Shown here: positions 40,496-50,458 of the stretch, one piece after another | Layout: each line of letters starts with the position of its first letter | Numbering within the stretch: position 1 is the first letter of the stretch | The notes under the pieces: model-generated | The model's database searches: none | Seen by the model: only the letters and a program-made list of their open reading frames with translations | Told to the model about the DNA's origin: nothing | From: Marinobacter shengliensis | GTDB lineage: Bacteria > Pseudomonadota > Gammaproteobacteria > Pseudomonadales > Oleiphilaceae | Direction of reading: 5' to 3' | DNA length: 64,000 bases | Assembly (NCBI RefSeq): GCF_003007715.1 | Contig: NZ_PXNO01000027.1 | Coordinates: 806,001-870,000 of the forward strand | Made by a program: the position numbers and the translations under genes

Positions 40496-40548
40496 AGCGT
40501 TAACGGAGTCTGCCCGGCCCAACTCGACGCTGCCATGCGTCAGGTCCT

Positions 40549-41670
40549 TCAGGCCATGGCGCTGAGTGTTCGCCGGAAGCGGATCAGAGCCAAGCCAAAC
40601 AGGGTACTCCCGATAATGGCGATGGCCAGAAATTGCGGCCACACGGTGGCGAGGCCCGCGCCACGGTAGAGAATAGCCTGGGCCAGCATTACAAAGTGGG
40701 TGTTGGGCGCGGCGAGCATGATGTACTGGACGGCCTCCGGCATGCTCTCGCGCGGCGTCGAGCCCCCGGAGAGCATCTGCAGCGGCAGCAGCACCAGCAT
40801 CAGCAGCAAGGCGAACTGCGGCATGGACCGGGCGACGGTGCCGAGGAAGATACCCATTGAGGTGGTCGCGAACAGATGTAGCGCTGTCCCGACAAGGAAT
40901 AGCGCGAGCGAGCCTTCGATCGGCACGGACAGCCAACCCTGCACGACCGCGGTGAGCGCCAAGGCGGTGGCGGCAAGGACGACCAGCGCCATCGCCCATA
41001 CCTTGCTGCTCATGATCTCGAAAGGCGTGACCGGCATGACCAGCAGATGCTCGACGGTGCCGTGCTCGCGCTCGCGTATCAGTGCCGCGCCGGTGAGGAC
41101 GATGGAGAGCATGGTCACGTTATTGATGACCTGCATGATCGCGCCGAACCATGACTTGTTGAGCTGGGGATTGAAGCGCACCCGCAGTGCCAGATCGACC
41201 GGCAACTCCGGAACTTCACGATAACGCTGCACAAAGGTGCGTACCTCATCGCTCACAATGGCCTGGATATAGCCGCTGCCGGTAAACGCCTGGCTCATGC
41301 GCGTGGCATCGACGTTGAGCTGGACCGTGGGCTGCCGCCCTGCCAGCAGGTCACGCTGGAAGTTGGGCGGGATGTCAAGGGCGAAGGTGTCGAGGCCAGC
41401 ATCCATGCGGGCGTCCATCTCGGCCTGGTCGATCACCTCGGGGAGAACAAAGTACGGCGGGTAAAAGGCGCTGACGATACGCCATGACAACGGCGAGCGA
41501 TCCTCGTTCACCACCGCGATCGGCGCCTTGTTGAGGGTCTCCGGCATAGCCGTGGCCGCCGTGTAGACGGAAACGGTGAAGGCGTAGACGATCAGCACCA
41601 GCATGATCGGGTCGCGGACAAGGCTGCGCAGCTCCTTGACCCCGAGATGGCAAATATTGGCAAGGCGCAT
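40549..41670 (-). CDS. ABC-2 type transporter permease (YhhJ/YbhR-like)
   Basis: The 373-residue inner-membrane protein has one N-terminal helix (PIMLVLIVYAFTVSVYTAAT), a periplasmic loop of about 150 residues, and five C-terminal helices beginning near residue 180, the ABC2_membrane_3 layout. LTGAALIREREHGTVEHLLV is the conserved cytoplasmic segment. It begins four bases after the RbbA-type gene. Together with that gene and the HlyD gene it resembles the yhiI-rbbA-yhhJ set of E. coli, a putative efflux pump of unknown substrate. Base composition is richer in G+C than the P450 region. Confidence 0.88.
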   Translation of the reverse strand: MRLANICHLGVKELRSLVRDPIMLVLIVYAFTVSVYTAATAMPETLNKAPIAVVNEDRSPLSWRIVSAFYPPYFVLPEVIDQAEMDARMDAGLDTFALDIPPNFQRDLLAGRQPTVQLNVDATRMSQAFTGSGYIQAIVSDEVRTFVQRYREVPELPVDLALRVRFNPQLNKSWFGAIMQVINNVTMLSIVLTGAALIREREHGTVEHLLVMPVTPFEIMSSKVWAMALVVLAATALALTAVVQGWLSVPIEGSLALFLVGTALHLFATTSMGIFLGTVARSMPQFALLLMLVLLPLQMLSGGSTPRESMPEAVQYIMLAAPNTHFVMLAQAILYRGAGLATVWPQFLAIAIIGSTLFGLALIRFRRTLSAMA

Positions 41671-41673
41671 GGA

Positions 41674-44457
41674 CTATCGCTCCTGCTTCTTGAGCAGCGC
41701 GGCGGACAGCCCGATCAGGACCGGTACGGCCAGCGCCAGCGGGAGAAAGGCGGCATGAAGGTCAGAGAAGTTGAGAGCCTTCGAGAAGGTGCCGCGCGCG
41801 ATCGTCAGGAAATGCGTGGTCGGGTAGATCTCGCCGATCACCCGGCCCACCCCTTCCAGGGACGAGACCGGGTCGATCATCCCGGAGAAGTTCGCCGCTG
41901 GCAGGATGGTGAGCACCGCCGTGCCGAAGATTGCCGCGATCTGGCTGCGCATAAAAGTAGAGATCAGCAACCCCACAGCCGTGGCGGCACCAACATAGAG
42001 CAGCGCAGCCAGCGCCAACGTCAGGAAGCTGCCCTTCAGCGGCACGCCGAAGACGGTCACCGCGAGCAGCGTGAGCAGCAGGAAGCTCAGGAAGGACAGG
42101 ACCACGTAAGGGAACTGCTTGCCGAGCAGAAACTCGAGCCGCGTGGTGGGCGTGACGTAGAAGTTGGTGATCGAGCCGAGTTCCTTCTCGCGCACCACGC
42201 TGAGTGCCGCGAGCATGGCCGGGATCAGCATGAGCAGCAGCGGGATCACCGCCGGCACCATCGCCACCAGGCTCTTGATGTCCGGATTATATCGGAACCG
42301 GGTCTCGATATTGACGAGCCCCGCCAAAGCCTCGCCGTGGCCGGCCTCGCGCGCCTTTGTCGCCAGCCAGTGGGCGTGAATTCCTTGCACATAGCCGCGG
42401 ACGGTCTCGCCCCGCGTCGGCATGGCGCCGTCGATCCAGGCGCCGATCTCGACCTGCCGGCCCCGGGCGATGTCGCGCGCGAAGCCCGGCGGGACCTCGA
42501 TCGCCAGACTGATGTCGCCTTCGCGCATTCGCCGGTCAAGATCGGCATAACCGGTAATCGGCGCTCGCTCGATGAAGTACCGTGAGCCGCTGAGGTTGAG
42601 CGTATAGTCGCGGCTGACAGTGGTCTGATCGCGATCCAGCACCGCAAAGGTGAGATCCTCAACATCAAGGCTGATCCCATAGCCCATCACGAACATCAAA
42701 ATGACGCTGCCGAGCAGCGCCAGCGTCAGCCGGATGGGATCGCGGCGCAGTTCCAACCCTTCGCGCCGGGCGTGGCTGATCATGCGCCGGGGATCGAACA
42801 TGCGCCGCCAGCCCTGAGGTTCGCCATGACCTCCCGACGCGTTAACCGTATCGAGCGACGCTGTTTGCTCCTCTCCCGCTTCGCCCTCCCCCGACGCCTC
42901 CTCCAGATGCGCGACGAATGCCTCTTCCAGGGTCTCTGCGCCCCGCTGCTGTACGATATTCGCCGGCGTATCGGTAACCAGCACCCGGCCCGCATGCATC
43001 AGCGAGATGCGGTCGCAGCGCTCAGCCTCGTTCATAAAGTGGGTGGAGATGAAGATGGTCACCCCGTCACGGCGCGACAGCTCGACCAGCCTGCGCCAGA
43101 AAGCGTCGCGCGCCACCGGATCGACACCCGAGGTGGGCTCATCGAGGATCAGCATCTCGGGCTTGTGGATCATGGCGACCGCCAGCGACAGGCGCTGCCG
43201 GTGACCGAGGGGTAGTCGGCCCGGCAGGCTGTCGATCACAGCCGAGAGATCGAAGCGTTCAACCATTTCGTCCACGCGCCCTGAAACCTCGGCAACGGGC
43301 ACGTGAAACAGCCGGGCATGCAACTCCAGATTCTGCCGCACCGTCAGCTCGGTATAGAGCGAGAAAAACTGGGACATGTAGCCGACGCGGCGACGAGTCG
43401 CGAGGTCGTGCGGGTCCACCTCGTGTCCGAACAGCCAGGCCCGGCCTTCGCTCGGCGGCAGGAGGCCAGTCAGCATCTTCATGGTCGTGGTCTTGCCGCA
43501 GCCGTTGGAGCCGAGAAAACCGAAGATCTCACCCCGTGGGACACGCAGGCTCACATGATCGACCGCAGTGAACTCGCCGAAGCGCATGGTCAGATCCCGG
43601 ACCTCGATCGCGGTATCGCCATCGTCTTCCGGCCGCGGCGGAATCTCAACGGCCCGATAATCCCGGCGTTTGTCTTCCGGCAGCAGCCGGATGAAGGCTG
43701 CCTCCAGCGAATCCGCCCCCGTGCTGGCGAGCAGGCCTTCAGGCGTGTCGCTGGCCAGCACCCGCCCACCGTCCATCGCCGCGAGCCAGTCGAACCGTGC
43801 CGCCTCCTCCATATAGGCGGTGGCCACCAGCACGCTCATACCGGGCCGGGAACGACGAATGCCGGCGATCAACTCCCAGAACTGCCTGCGCGAGAGTGGA
43901 TCGACGCCGGTGGTCGGCTCGTCGAGGATGAGCAGGTCCGGATCGTGGATCAGCGCGCAGCAGAGTCCGAGCTTCTGCTTCATCCCGCCGGATAACTTGC
44001 CCGCTGCCCGATCGAGAAACGGCTTGAGCCCTGTGGCCCCGGTCAGCGCATCAATGCGGCGCGCCCGTTCGCCGCCGTCATGCCCAAAAAGGCGCCCGAA
44101 GAAGTCGAGGTTCTCGGACACCGTGAGTGTCGGATAGAGGTTCCGCCCCAGGCCCTGCGGCATGTAGGCGATACGCGGTCCCACTCTGCGGCGATGGCCT
44201 GCATCGGCCATATCGCCGCCGACCACCTCGACCCGCCCCGTCTGGACCGCACGGGCACCAGAGATCAGCGCCAACAGACTTGACTTGCCGACCCCATCCG
44301 GACCGATCAGCCCGGCCATGCAGCCCGCCGGAATATCGATGGTGACCTTATCTAGCGCACGCACCTTGCCGTAGCGCAGGGACAGATCCCGCAGGCGGGC
44401 AACCGGCGCGGCAGCCCCCCCGTCATCCTCGACCTGTGCATGTGCCTCCCGGCTCAT
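41674..44457 (-). CDS. RbbA-type ABC transporter: two ATPase domains fused to an ABC-2 permease
   Basis: The 927-residue protein has two ABC ATPase domains and a C-terminal permease. Domain 1 (about 20-250) has Walker [10 protein letters not shown], signature LSGGMKQKL and Walker [13 protein letters not shown]. Domain 2 (about 290-515) has GSNGCGKTT, a weaker signature ([12 protein letters not shown]) and [12 protein letters not shown]. The permease follows from about 560. E. coli RbbA has the same order and similar length; it was described as a ribosome-associated ATPase, but the fused permease suggests transport. It overlaps the HlyD gene by 4 bp. Confidence 0.9.
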   Translation of the reverse strand: MSREAHAQVEDDGGAAAPVARLRDLSLRYGKVRALDKVTIDIPAGCMAGLIGPDGVGKSSLLALISGARAVQTGRVEVVGGDMADAGHRRRVGPRIAYMPQGLGRNLYPTLTVSENLDFFGRLFGHDGGERARRIDALTGATGLKPFLDRAAGKLSGGMKQKLGLCCALIHDPDLLILDEPTTGVDPLSRRQFWELIAGIRRSRPGMSVLVATAYMEEAARFDWLAAMDGGRVLASDTPEGLLASTGADSLEAAFIRLLPEDKRRDYRAVEIPPRPEDDGDTAIEVRDLTMRFGEFTAVDHVSLRVPRGEIFGFLGSNGCGKTTTMKMLTGLLPPSEGRAWLFGHEVDPHDLATRRRVGYMSQFFSLYTELTVRQNLELHARLFHVPVAEVSGRVDEMVERFDLSAVIDSLPGRLPLGHRQRLSLAVAMIHKPEMLILDEPTSGVDPVARDAFWRRLVELSRRDGVTIFISTHFMNEAERCDRISLMHAGRVLVTDTPANIVQQRGAETLEEAFVAHLEEASGEGEAGEEQTASLDTVNASGGHGEPQGWRRMFDPRRMISHARREGLELRRDPIRLTLALLGSVILMFVMGYGISLDVEDLTFAVLDRDQTTVSRDYTLNLSGSRYFIERAPITGYADLDRRMREGDISLAIEVPPGFARDIARGRQVEIGAWIDGAMPTRGETVRGYVQGIHAHWLATKAREAGHGEALAGLVNIETRFRYNPDIKSLVAMVPAVIPLLLMLIPAMLAALSVVREKELGSITNFYVTPTTRLEFLLGKQFPYVVLSFLSFLLLTLLAVTVFGVPLKGSFLTLALAALLYVGAATAVGLLISTFMRSQIAAIFGTAVLTILPAANFSGMIDPVSSLEGVGRVIGEIYPTTHFLTIARGTFSKALNFSDLHAAFLPLALAVPVLIGLSAALLKKQER

Positions 44458-45524
44458 TGCGGCAGTCTCGTCCGCAGTTCAGGCGGCCAATCCACTTGCG
44501 GGTCGAGCCGTACATAGGCCATGCCCGGCAGCCCGGTCTTGACCTGGAGGAGATGCTCTCTGAGCAGATCCGGGGCGATCCGGGCCTTAATACGGAACAT
44601 CAGCTTCTGGCGCTCTTCTTGCGTCTCCACCGTCTTGGGTGTGAACTGCGCGACGTCCGCCACGAAGGAGATTTCGGTCGGGATCACGTATTGCGGCGCG
44701 GCGTCGAGCACAAGCCGCGCCTCGGCCCCGAGTGCGATCCGCCCGGCCTGTTCTGTCGGCAGGAAGAAAGTCATATACACATCAGTGAGATCGACCATGT
44801 TCAGCACCACGCCGCCAGGAGAGAGAACCTCGCCAGGCTGAGCGACCCGGTATTGGACCCGCCCTTCTCGCGGCGATTTCAGCACGCTGTCGTCGATATC
44901 CGCCTGAATACGCTGGACGGTGGCGCGCACCGCCTCCACCGAGGCCTCCGACGCAATGACATCCGACCTGGCCCGCCCTATGGCGGCTTGCGCGGCTGCC
45001 GCCTGCGCCTCCGCGGCACCGACCGCAGCCTTCGCCGCCGCAGCTGCGGCGCGGTCGTCATCGAGCTGCGCCTCGGAGGCGGCATTTTTTGAGGCGAGCT
45101 CCCGGGTGCGGACAAGCCGTTTTTGCGCAGCGTCGAGCTCAGCCTTCCTCTGGGCTATAAACGCCTCGGCGGCCTGCTTCTCGGCCTCGCGCTGGGTCAC
45201 CAGGCTTTGCGCGGTCTCGATGCCGATGAGCGCCCGTTGCAACTGCGCCTCGGCCTCCCGGAGCTGCGCCTCCAGGACGGCCGTGTCCATTTTCGCCAAG
45301 ACCTGGCCGGCGCGAACGAAGTCGCCCTCGTTGACCAGGATCTCCCGAATACGGCCAGCAGTCCTGGCGGCGATATCAATCTCAACCGCCTCGATCCGAC
45401 CGTTTCCGGAGGCGAATCCGTCGGGCAAGTCCTGCGGTTGAAAATACCACCAGGCCCAAATGCCCAGCCCAATGACAATCGCAGCGGTGACGCCTCGAAT
45501 ACTTGCTTTAATGAACTTTTTCAT
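44454..45524 (-). CDS. HlyD-family membrane fusion protein
   Basis: The 356-residue periplasmic adaptor is anchored by one N-terminal helix (about residues 8-27, [14 protein letters not shown]). Lipoyl halves at [20 protein letters not shown] and [20 protein letters not shown] flank a long alanine-rich coiled coil (about 90-210). The start at 45524 (MKKFIK) is preferred over an upstream one because it begins directly before the anchor helix. It is the first gene of the HlyD-RbbA-permease operon, and its stop overlaps the next start as ATGA. No outer-membrane channel gene is adjacent, so a shared TolC is likely. Confidence 0.9.
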   Translation of the reverse strand: MKKFIKASIRGVTAAIVIGLGIWAWWYFQPQDLPDGFASGNGRIEAVEIDIAARTAGRIREILVNEGDFVRAGQVLAKMDTAVLEAQLREAEAQLQRALIGIETAQSLVTQREAEKQAAEAFIAQRKAELDAAQKRLVRTRELASKNAASEAQLDDDRAAAAAAKAAVGAAEAQAAAAQAAIGRARSDVIASEASVEAVRATVQRIQADIDDSVLKSPREGRVQYRVAQPGEVLSPGGVVLNMVDLTDVYMTFFLPTEQAGRIALGAEARLVLDAAPQYVIPTEISFVADVAQFTPKTVETQEERQKLMFRIKARIAPDLLREHLLQVKTGLPGMAYVRLDPQVDWPPELRTRLPQ

Positions 45525-45711
45525 GTCCTGGATTGCTCCACGCCAGTTGGCTCGCTCATTCTTGAGCATTGAATTCAGACTGAGCAATATTTTTGCAGAC
45601 CCACATCAGAGGTTTTACCCTAGCACGAATCGCGGAAGTTAGAATGACCCACATCATTTTTGGTTCGGCGGATTATTGATGAACTATCACTTTTAACGGG
45701 ACAAAGCTATC

Positions 45712-46692
45712 TTGAGGTTGATCATCTTTTTGTTTGCATTAATTCCCGGTTTTGCAGGGGCCAGTTCAGGGGCATTTAGCATTTCCTGGGACAATGACCT
45801 TCTGGTCGGGTCGGATAAGGGCTATACCAATGGCGGTCGTTTGTCCTATCTGAGTGCATCGGCAGAGATCAACAACTGCGACGTGTGTCTGGCCAGAGGC
45901 GCGAGGAATGCAATGGATTGGTTGCCCGTTATTGGTCGAACGGGCAACGATCATGCCTTGACTTTCAGCTTAAGCCAACTGATGGTCACCCCAGAGAACT
46001 TACAGGAATCTGACCCAATATATAAAGATTTACCTTACGTCGGCTACCTCTCCGGCTCAATCACTCTCTGGAGCCGGAGTTCAGAATCGCTGACCGGCTA
46101 TGGCATCGGTCTGGGTGTCGTTGGACCGAACTCCGGGGCCGAAGCAACGCAAAAATGGGTCCACAAACTGACCGGCAGCACCAATCCAAAAGGCTGGGAT
46201 AATCAGCTGGGTACCGATGTGATTGGCGAATTACACGCCTTTCATGCCCAACGCTTGTTTCGCGAAAATATCGGCAGCGGGATACATCAGGAGATGGCTT
46301 GGGTAACCGGTGGCACGCTGTCGAATTTTGTCAGCAGTGGCGAGTTGGGTATGTCTTGGCGAATCGGCACCAACTTGCCCGCCAATATCATCCCGGATTA
46401 TTCAGGAGCCTCTTCTGCCATCGGTCTGCCGGGCTCACTGGATGCCTCCGGCTCGGGCTGGTCCGTGTTTATTGGCGTGGGCATGGAGTTCATAGCCTAT
46501 TCCTATCTGGAAGAACGGTCGGGGCGGTACGATTATGACCAGCGTCCTGTTGTTGGTCAGGGTAGCGTTGGCGTTGGCTGGCATTCGCCAGGAATCCAGA
46601 TTGCTATCACACTGAGAGCGACGACCAGCCAGAATGAACGTAATAAAGATTCACTTTCTTTTGGGACTGTGTCGGCTGCGTATCGCTTCTGA
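45712..46692 (+). CDS. LpxR-like lipid A deacylase family protein (DUF2219)
   Basis: The 326-residue product has a short signal peptide (MRLIIFLFALIPGFAGA) and begins its barrel with FSISWDNDLLVGSDKGYTNG, matching the LpxR family Asn-Asp pair and TD-YTNG motif. The C-terminus (SFGTVSAAYRF) ends in Phe as outer-membrane barrels do. LpxR removes the 3'-acyloxyacyl group of lipid A in Salmonella and related bacteria; many DUF2219 proteins are untested. The start is TTG at 45712 with a weak ribosome-binding site. It stands alone, divergent from the exporter and convergent with the TetR gene. Confidence 0.85.
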   Translation: MRLIIFLFALIPGFAGASSGAFSISWDNDLLVGSDKGYTNGGRLSYLSASAEINNCDVCLARGARNAMDWLPVIGRTGNDHALTFSLSQLMVTPENLQESDPIYKDLPYVGYLSGSITLWSRSSESLTGYGIGLGVVGPNSGAEATQKWVHKLTGSTNPKGWDNQLGTDVIGELHAFHAQRLFRENIGSGIHQEMAWVTGGTLSNFVSSGELGMSWRIGTNLPANIIPDYSGASSAIGLPGSLDASGSGWSVFIGVGMEFIAYSYLEERSGRYDYDQRPVVGQGSVGVGWHSPGIQIAITLRATTSQNERNKDSLSFGTVSAAYRF

Positions 46693-46717
46693 GTGCCATG
46701 ACATATTCGGGCAGCGT

Positions 46718-47338
46718 TTAACCTATGCCTTGCCCTTCTTTACTGATGACACCGTCCATAGCGATCTGCCAGATCAAATCACCAATGGCGTCGAGTGACT
46801 GAGCCCCGTTCGGGTCGAACCAGGTTGCAACCCAGTTGAGCGCGCCAAGGCCAATCAGGCGAAGCAATCGGCCGTCAACACTTTTCCGGACCACGCCCTG
46901 CACAATCATTGTTTCGAGGATACCAGCCCACAGAGACTCGTACTGGTCACGCAGTTCGATGATTTCCTCGCGAGCCTCCGGGCCCAGTGCCCGCCATTCA
47001 AACAACAGCACGTAAACCGCGTCTGAATCTACCAACAGGGCTCGCAGATGTGCGTTGATACAAAGACGCAATCGTTCAAACGGGTCATCCGAGCTTGCGT
47101 AAGCCGACTCGACCTCTGCGGTCACCAGGTCGACTCCCCGGCGCATCAGCTCGACAAGCAACGCTTCCTTGCTGCTGTAACGATAATACAGACTTCCGGG
47201 CAGCATATTACAGGCCTCGGCAATTTCTTTGAGCGAGGTCCTTTCAAAACCTTTCTCGCGAAAAAGCCTGGCTGCGTTAGACAAAACATCGCCCTGATCG
47301 CCCGGTTTGCTTGCAGGAGTCATCTGCCTGTTAGCCAT
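46718..47338 (-). CDS. TetR/AcrR-family repressor facing the thioesterase-RND operon
   Basis: The 206-residue protein has an N-terminal HTH (AARLFREKGFERTSLKEIAE, then LPGSLYYRYSSKEALLVELM) and a helical ligand domain. Start choice between ATG codons 1 and 6 is open; GGAG lies somewhat far from the first. It is divergent from the operon beginning at 47503, and a near-perfect palindrome sits between them, which suggests it represses that operon and relieves it on binding an inducer. The inducer is unknown; acyl-CoA or a hydrophobic toxicant is a guess from the neighbours. Confidence 0.9.
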   Translation of the reverse strand: MANRQMTPASKPGDQGDVLSNAARLFREKGFERTSLKEIAEACNMLPGSLYYRYSSKEALLVELMRRGVDLVTAEVESAYASSDDPFERLRLCINAHLRALLVDSDAVYVLLFEWRALGPEAREEIIELRDQYESLWAGILETMIVQGVVRKSVDGRLLRLIGLGALNWVATWFDPNGAQSLDAIGDLIWQIAMDGVISKEGQGIG

Positions 47339-47361
47339 CGTTAAAGTATCTCCTCATAGCC

Positions 47362-47391
47362 TTGACTTTTAGTTGGTTAACCAACCAAAAT
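47362..47391 (+). promoter_or_regulatory. Promoter with TetR-type operator in its spacer
   Basis: GTTGGTTAACCAAC (47372-47385) is a perfect 14-bp palindrome, extended by TTTT on the left and AAAA on the right with one mismatched pair. A TTGACT -35-like hexamer (47362-47367) and CAAAAT (47386-47391) flank it at 18 bp, so a bound repressor would block the promoter directly. It lies about 110 bp before the first thioesterase gene and just upstream of the TetR gene, so autoregulation is also likely. Confidence 0.65.
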
Positions 47392-47502
47392 CCAGCAACA
47401 ATACTATTCGGAAGACAATGACATGGCAATGATCGATGCAAATCAGCGGGTTCCCATCACTTCCGCCCCGGTACGAAAGGCTTGCCAGGCTGGGCAGCTC
47501 TG

Positions 47503-47988
47503 ATGACCAGGCCAAACAGAGTTCAGCAAAGTGACGCTGTGACAACAGCGTGGCAGTTCACCGAACAGGTTCCCCACGGCAGGGATCTTGGCATGCAGGT
47601 TGTCTCGGTAGACCAAGGCCAGGTTTGTATGCGTCTGACGCCACAATCATGGATGTTTGCCCAAGAGGATACGAACGAAATCTGCACCAGCGTACTATAC
47701 TCGCTGGCAGACTCCGCCGGAGGCTTAGCGGTATTCGCGGGGGTCCTGGAGTTGATGCCCATTGCCACGCTGGATTTGCGCATGGATTATTTGCGCCCTG
47801 TCAGCGGCGACCGGGCCTTGTTAGCGGTAGCTACCTGTCGGCATTTAACGAACGAGGTTGCGTTTATTCATTGTGACATCCTCAGCGAGGGAAATCGTGA
47901 GTTACTAGCGACGGCAAACGCCACCTTCATGCGTAACACCCCGGGCCAGCAATTCCGGGCAGGCATACTAAAAAAGGAGGGTGCATGA
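47503..47988 (+). CDS. Hotdog-fold thioesterase-like protein (first of a pair)
   Basis: The 161-residue protein resembles PaaI/YiiD-type hotdog thioesterases: VPHGRDLGMQVVSVDQGQV opens the fold, SLADSAGGLAVFAGV forms the central helix, and TLDLRMDYLRPVSGD the core strands. The usual HGG of PaaI proteins is replaced here (DTNEICTSVLYS), so its active site may differ from that of its neighbour. The ATG at 47503 is used; a TTG seven codons earlier is possible. It overlaps the next gene by 4 bp. The substrate is unknown. Confidence 0.75.
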   Translation: MTRPNRVQQSDAVTTAWQFTEQVPHGRDLGMQVVSVDQGQVCMRLTPQSWMFAQEDTNEICTSVLYSLADSAGGLAVFAGVLELMPIATLDLRMDYLRPVSGDRALLAVATCRHLTNEVAFIHCDILSEGNRELLATANATFMRNTPGQQFRAGILKKEGA

Positions 47989-48476
47989 GCACTGTCGTCG
48001 ATCCGGCACAACAATGCTCGGGTCCTGCGGAAAGCGGGAAAGAATATGCCGACTGGCAGGCCCTGCTGGAGCGCATTCCCTACGCACGGCACCTCGGGCT
48101 TGAGGTTCAGCGCGATGATGCCGGTGTATTGGTTCATTTGCCGTGTCGTGAAGCGCTGATTGGCAACTTTATGCTACCCGCGCTCCATGGCGGTGTGCTT
48201 GGAGCCCTGATCGAACTTACCGCGCGGGTGGCTGCGCAAAGCCAGGATACGGAGACACGTTGCCCGCGCATTCTCGACAGCCACATCAATTACCTCCGCT
48301 CCGCTAAGGCCCGATCGACGTTCGCCAGGGCCGACATTGTCCGGCAAGGCAGGCGGACCAGCCTGGTCCAGGTGACCTGCTGGCAAGGCGATGAGAACAA
48401 ACCGATCGCCACTGGTCAGGTTCAGTTATTGCTCCCGACAATGGCCGCCCAACAAGAAGACCGTCATGGACATTAA
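47985..48476 (+). CDS. PaaI-type hotdog thioesterase (second of a pair)
   Basis: The 163-residue protein has the canonical PaaI helix LPALHGGVLGALIELTARVA with HGG and a downstream acid, and a core strand region SHINYLRSAKARSTFARADI. Such enzymes hydrolyse acyl- or aryl-CoA thioesters in the cytoplasm. It overlaps the first hotdog gene (ATGA) and the hydrolase gene (11 bp), so three catalytic proteins appear to be made together. Tandem pairs may form a heteromer; that is inference. Confidence 0.82.
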   Translation: MSTVVDPAQQCSGPAESGKEYADWQALLERIPYARHLGLEVQRDDAGVLVHLPCREALIGNFMLPALHGGVLGALIELTARVAAQSQDTETRCPRILDSHINYLRSAKARSTFARADIVRQGRRTSLVQVTCWQGDENKPIATGQVQLLLPTMAAQQEDRHGH

Positions 48477-49368
48477 GCACAACACACCTGAACGCGACGA
48501 ATTCCGGGCGACGGATGGCGCCGACGTCGCACTGTGGCGCTGGCCGCAATCCAAAGCGCGCCCCACGCTGCACTGGGCACATGCCACGGGTTTCCATGGC
48601 CGCCTGTATCGCCCTCTCCTTGACGAGCTTGCCACGGACGTCAATGTCCTGGCCTGGGACATGCGGGGGCATGGGGCCAGCGCCGGTGCGGCGAACGTTT
48701 CGACATTCCGGGGCTGGGAAACCTACTATCGCGATATGACGGCTCTGCTGGATAGCCAGGACGAGCCGGTCTGGCTTGCCGGCCATTCCATCGGTGCCAC
48801 CACCAGCATCATGGCCGCCGCCCGGCGGCCTGACAAAGTGCTGGGTCTGATTCTGGCGGAACCGGTGATCATGGATCCGGTGCAGGGCCTGAAGTTGGGG
48901 TTGGCCAAGCTGCTGCGTCAGTCACATCGGTTGTCACTGGCCGCCGGAGCGGCACGTCGGCGCAGGGTATTTGATTCGCACGCTGCTGCGCTGGACAACT
49001 ATCGTGGCCGCGGTGGTTTCAAAACCTGGCCCGAAGCATGGCTGGAAGCCTACGTCCAACACGCCTTCGTACCGCAGGAAGATCAACTTCAACTGGCGTG
49101 CAGCCCGGAGTGGGAAAGTACGACGTTTGCCCATACCGAACACAACCCGTGGCCAGGTATTCGTCAGTTGCGGTGCCCGGTTATCGCGCTGGCTGCGGAA
49201 CACGGGTCAACCTTCTCGCCGGCGGCGCAAAAACGCCTGCAGACCCTGCTGCCTTCGGCTGACGTGAGGGTGGTTGCAGGTACGACCCATTTTCTGCCCA
49301 TGGAGCAGAACGACACCGTTCGCGATGCCATCCAGCAACTTGCTTTATCCGGCTGCCGCGAGAACTGA
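48466..49368 (+). CDS. Alpha/beta-hydrolase
   Basis: The 300-residue cytoplasmic protein has the alpha/beta-hydrolase fold: oxyanion region WAHATGFHGRLYRPL, nucleophile Ser in WLAGHSIGATTSIMAA near residue 106, and the catalytic His in VVAGTTHFLPMEQ near the C-terminus. The substrate class (ester, lactone or thioester) cannot be told. The ATG at 48466 lies inside the end of the preceding gene, with AAGAAGA upstream. The RND adaptor gene follows 37 bp later. Confidence 0.85.
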   Translation: MDIKHNTPERDEFRATDGADVALWRWPQSKARPTLHWAHATGFHGRLYRPLLDELATDVNVLAWDMRGHGASAGAANVSTFRGWETYYRDMTALLDSQDEPVWLAGHSIGATTSIMAAARRPDKVLGLILAEPVIMDPVQGLKLGLAKLLRQSHRLSLAAGAARRRRVFDSHAAALDNYRGRGGFKTWPEAWLEAYVQHAFVPQEDQLQLACSPEWESTTFAHTEHNPWPGIRQLRCPVIALAAEHGSTFSPAAQKRLQTLLPSADVRVVAGTTHFLPMEQNDTVRDAIQQLALSGCREN

Positions 49369-49405
49369 TAACCACACCTGAATTTTACCGACCGGGACAC
49401 CTGCC

Positions 49406-50458
49406 ATGCGCTGTATGCTGACACTGTTTATCTCGCTGCTCATTCTGTCTGGTTGTCAGCCGTCTTCGGAACCACCCTCGGAGGCCCGCGCCCCTATCCC
49501 TTGGGTAAAAACCGTTGTTCTAAAGGAGGCGGCCCCAACTGCGCAGAGATTTTCAGGAACCCTGCGAGGCCGCCACGAAGTACCCCAGGCCTTTCAGATC
49601 GCCGGCCGGATTCAACAGCGTTTCATCGATGCCGGTCAGCGCGTGGAAAAAGGCGACTTACTGTTCAAGCTCGATACACGTGACCTTGTGGCAACGGCAG
49701 AGGGGGCCGCGGCGGATCTGAGGCGTGCAGAAGCGGCCCTGGCCATTGCCACCGATGAGCTCCAGCGCCAGCAGCAACTGGTAGGACGTCAGTTTGTCAG
49801 CGAACAAACCCTGCGACGCCTTGAATTGGCCGAGCGCGAGGCGCGCAGCCAGGTGGAAACGGCTTCTGCGCGCCATCAGCAGGCTCAGAATGCTCTGGGG
49901 TATGCGGAACTAAAAGCGTCCAACACAGGTGTGGTCACTGAGGTCATCGTTGAGCCCGGCCAGGTTGTGGGTGTCGGTCAAACCCTTGCCGTTCTGGCCG
50001 AAGATCAATCACTGGAAGTAGAGGTTTTTTTACCTGAGGGTAGTAACCCGCCCAAGGGCGGGTATCTTCCTTTGCCCAGTGGCGAACAGTTTGCGGTGAA
50101 TCTGAGAGAGATTGCCGGTGCTGCCGACCCCGGCAGTCGGAGCTGGCGTGCCCGATACCGCCTGGAGGGGCCCTACCCCTCGTCTTTAACGCTTGGTTCG
50201 GTGGTAAGTGTCCGGTTAACGCCGAAACAAACCACGGCCAGCCATCGTGTACCGCTGGGTGCCCTTGACGAGAGAGGGCAAACGCCGCAGATCTGGTTGG
50301 TCTCCGACGGCAGGGTGACCCCCCTGGCGGTCGAGGTGATCGATTTGGGCGAGGAGTATGCGCAGATCAGGGCCGATATCAATGCGGGAACGCCCATCGT
50401 CGCGTTGGGGACACACCTGCTCACTCCTGGCATGGCGGTGCGGGAGCTGGCGCGATGA
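49406..50458 (+). CDS. RND efflux periplasmic adaptor (lipoprotein)
   Basis: The 350-residue membrane fusion protein has a lipoprotein signal (MRCMLTLFISLLILSGCQ, lipidated Cys at 17), then the adaptor order: lipoyl half (FQIAGRIQQRFIDAGQRVEK), a coiled-coil hairpin (about 95-160), second lipoyl half (YAELKASNTGVVTEVIVEPG) and beta-barrel domain. It links the inner-membrane pump to an outer-membrane channel, which is not encoded here. Its stop overlaps the pump gene as ATGA. Confidence 0.9.
   Translation: MRCMLTLFISLLILSGCQPSSEPPSEARAPIPWVKTVVLKEAAPTAQRFSGTLRGRHEVPQAFQIAGRIQQRFIDAGQRVEKGDLLFKLDTRDLVATAEGAAADLRRAEAALAIATDELQRQQQLVGRQFVSEQTLRRLELAEREARSQVETASARHQQAQNALGYAELKASNTGVVTEVIVEPGQVVGVGQTLAVLAEDQSLEVEVFLPEGSNPPKGGYLPLPSGEQFAVNLREIAGAADPGSRSWRARYRLEGPYPSSLTLGSVVSVRLTPKQTTASHRVPLGALDERGQTPQIWLVSDGRVTPLAVEVIDLGEEYAQIRADINAGTPIVALGTHLLTPGMAVRELAR

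Noticed and set aside
41647..42585. 312-codon frame antisense to the RbbA-type gene
   Set aside because: It is made of charged low-complexity residues produced by the GC-rich coding strand opposite; the ABC transporter frame has clear motifs.
43303..43995. 230-codon frame antisense to the first ATPase domains of RbbA
   Set aside because: It lies opposite well-conserved Walker and signature motifs and shows no protein-like hydrophobic pattern.
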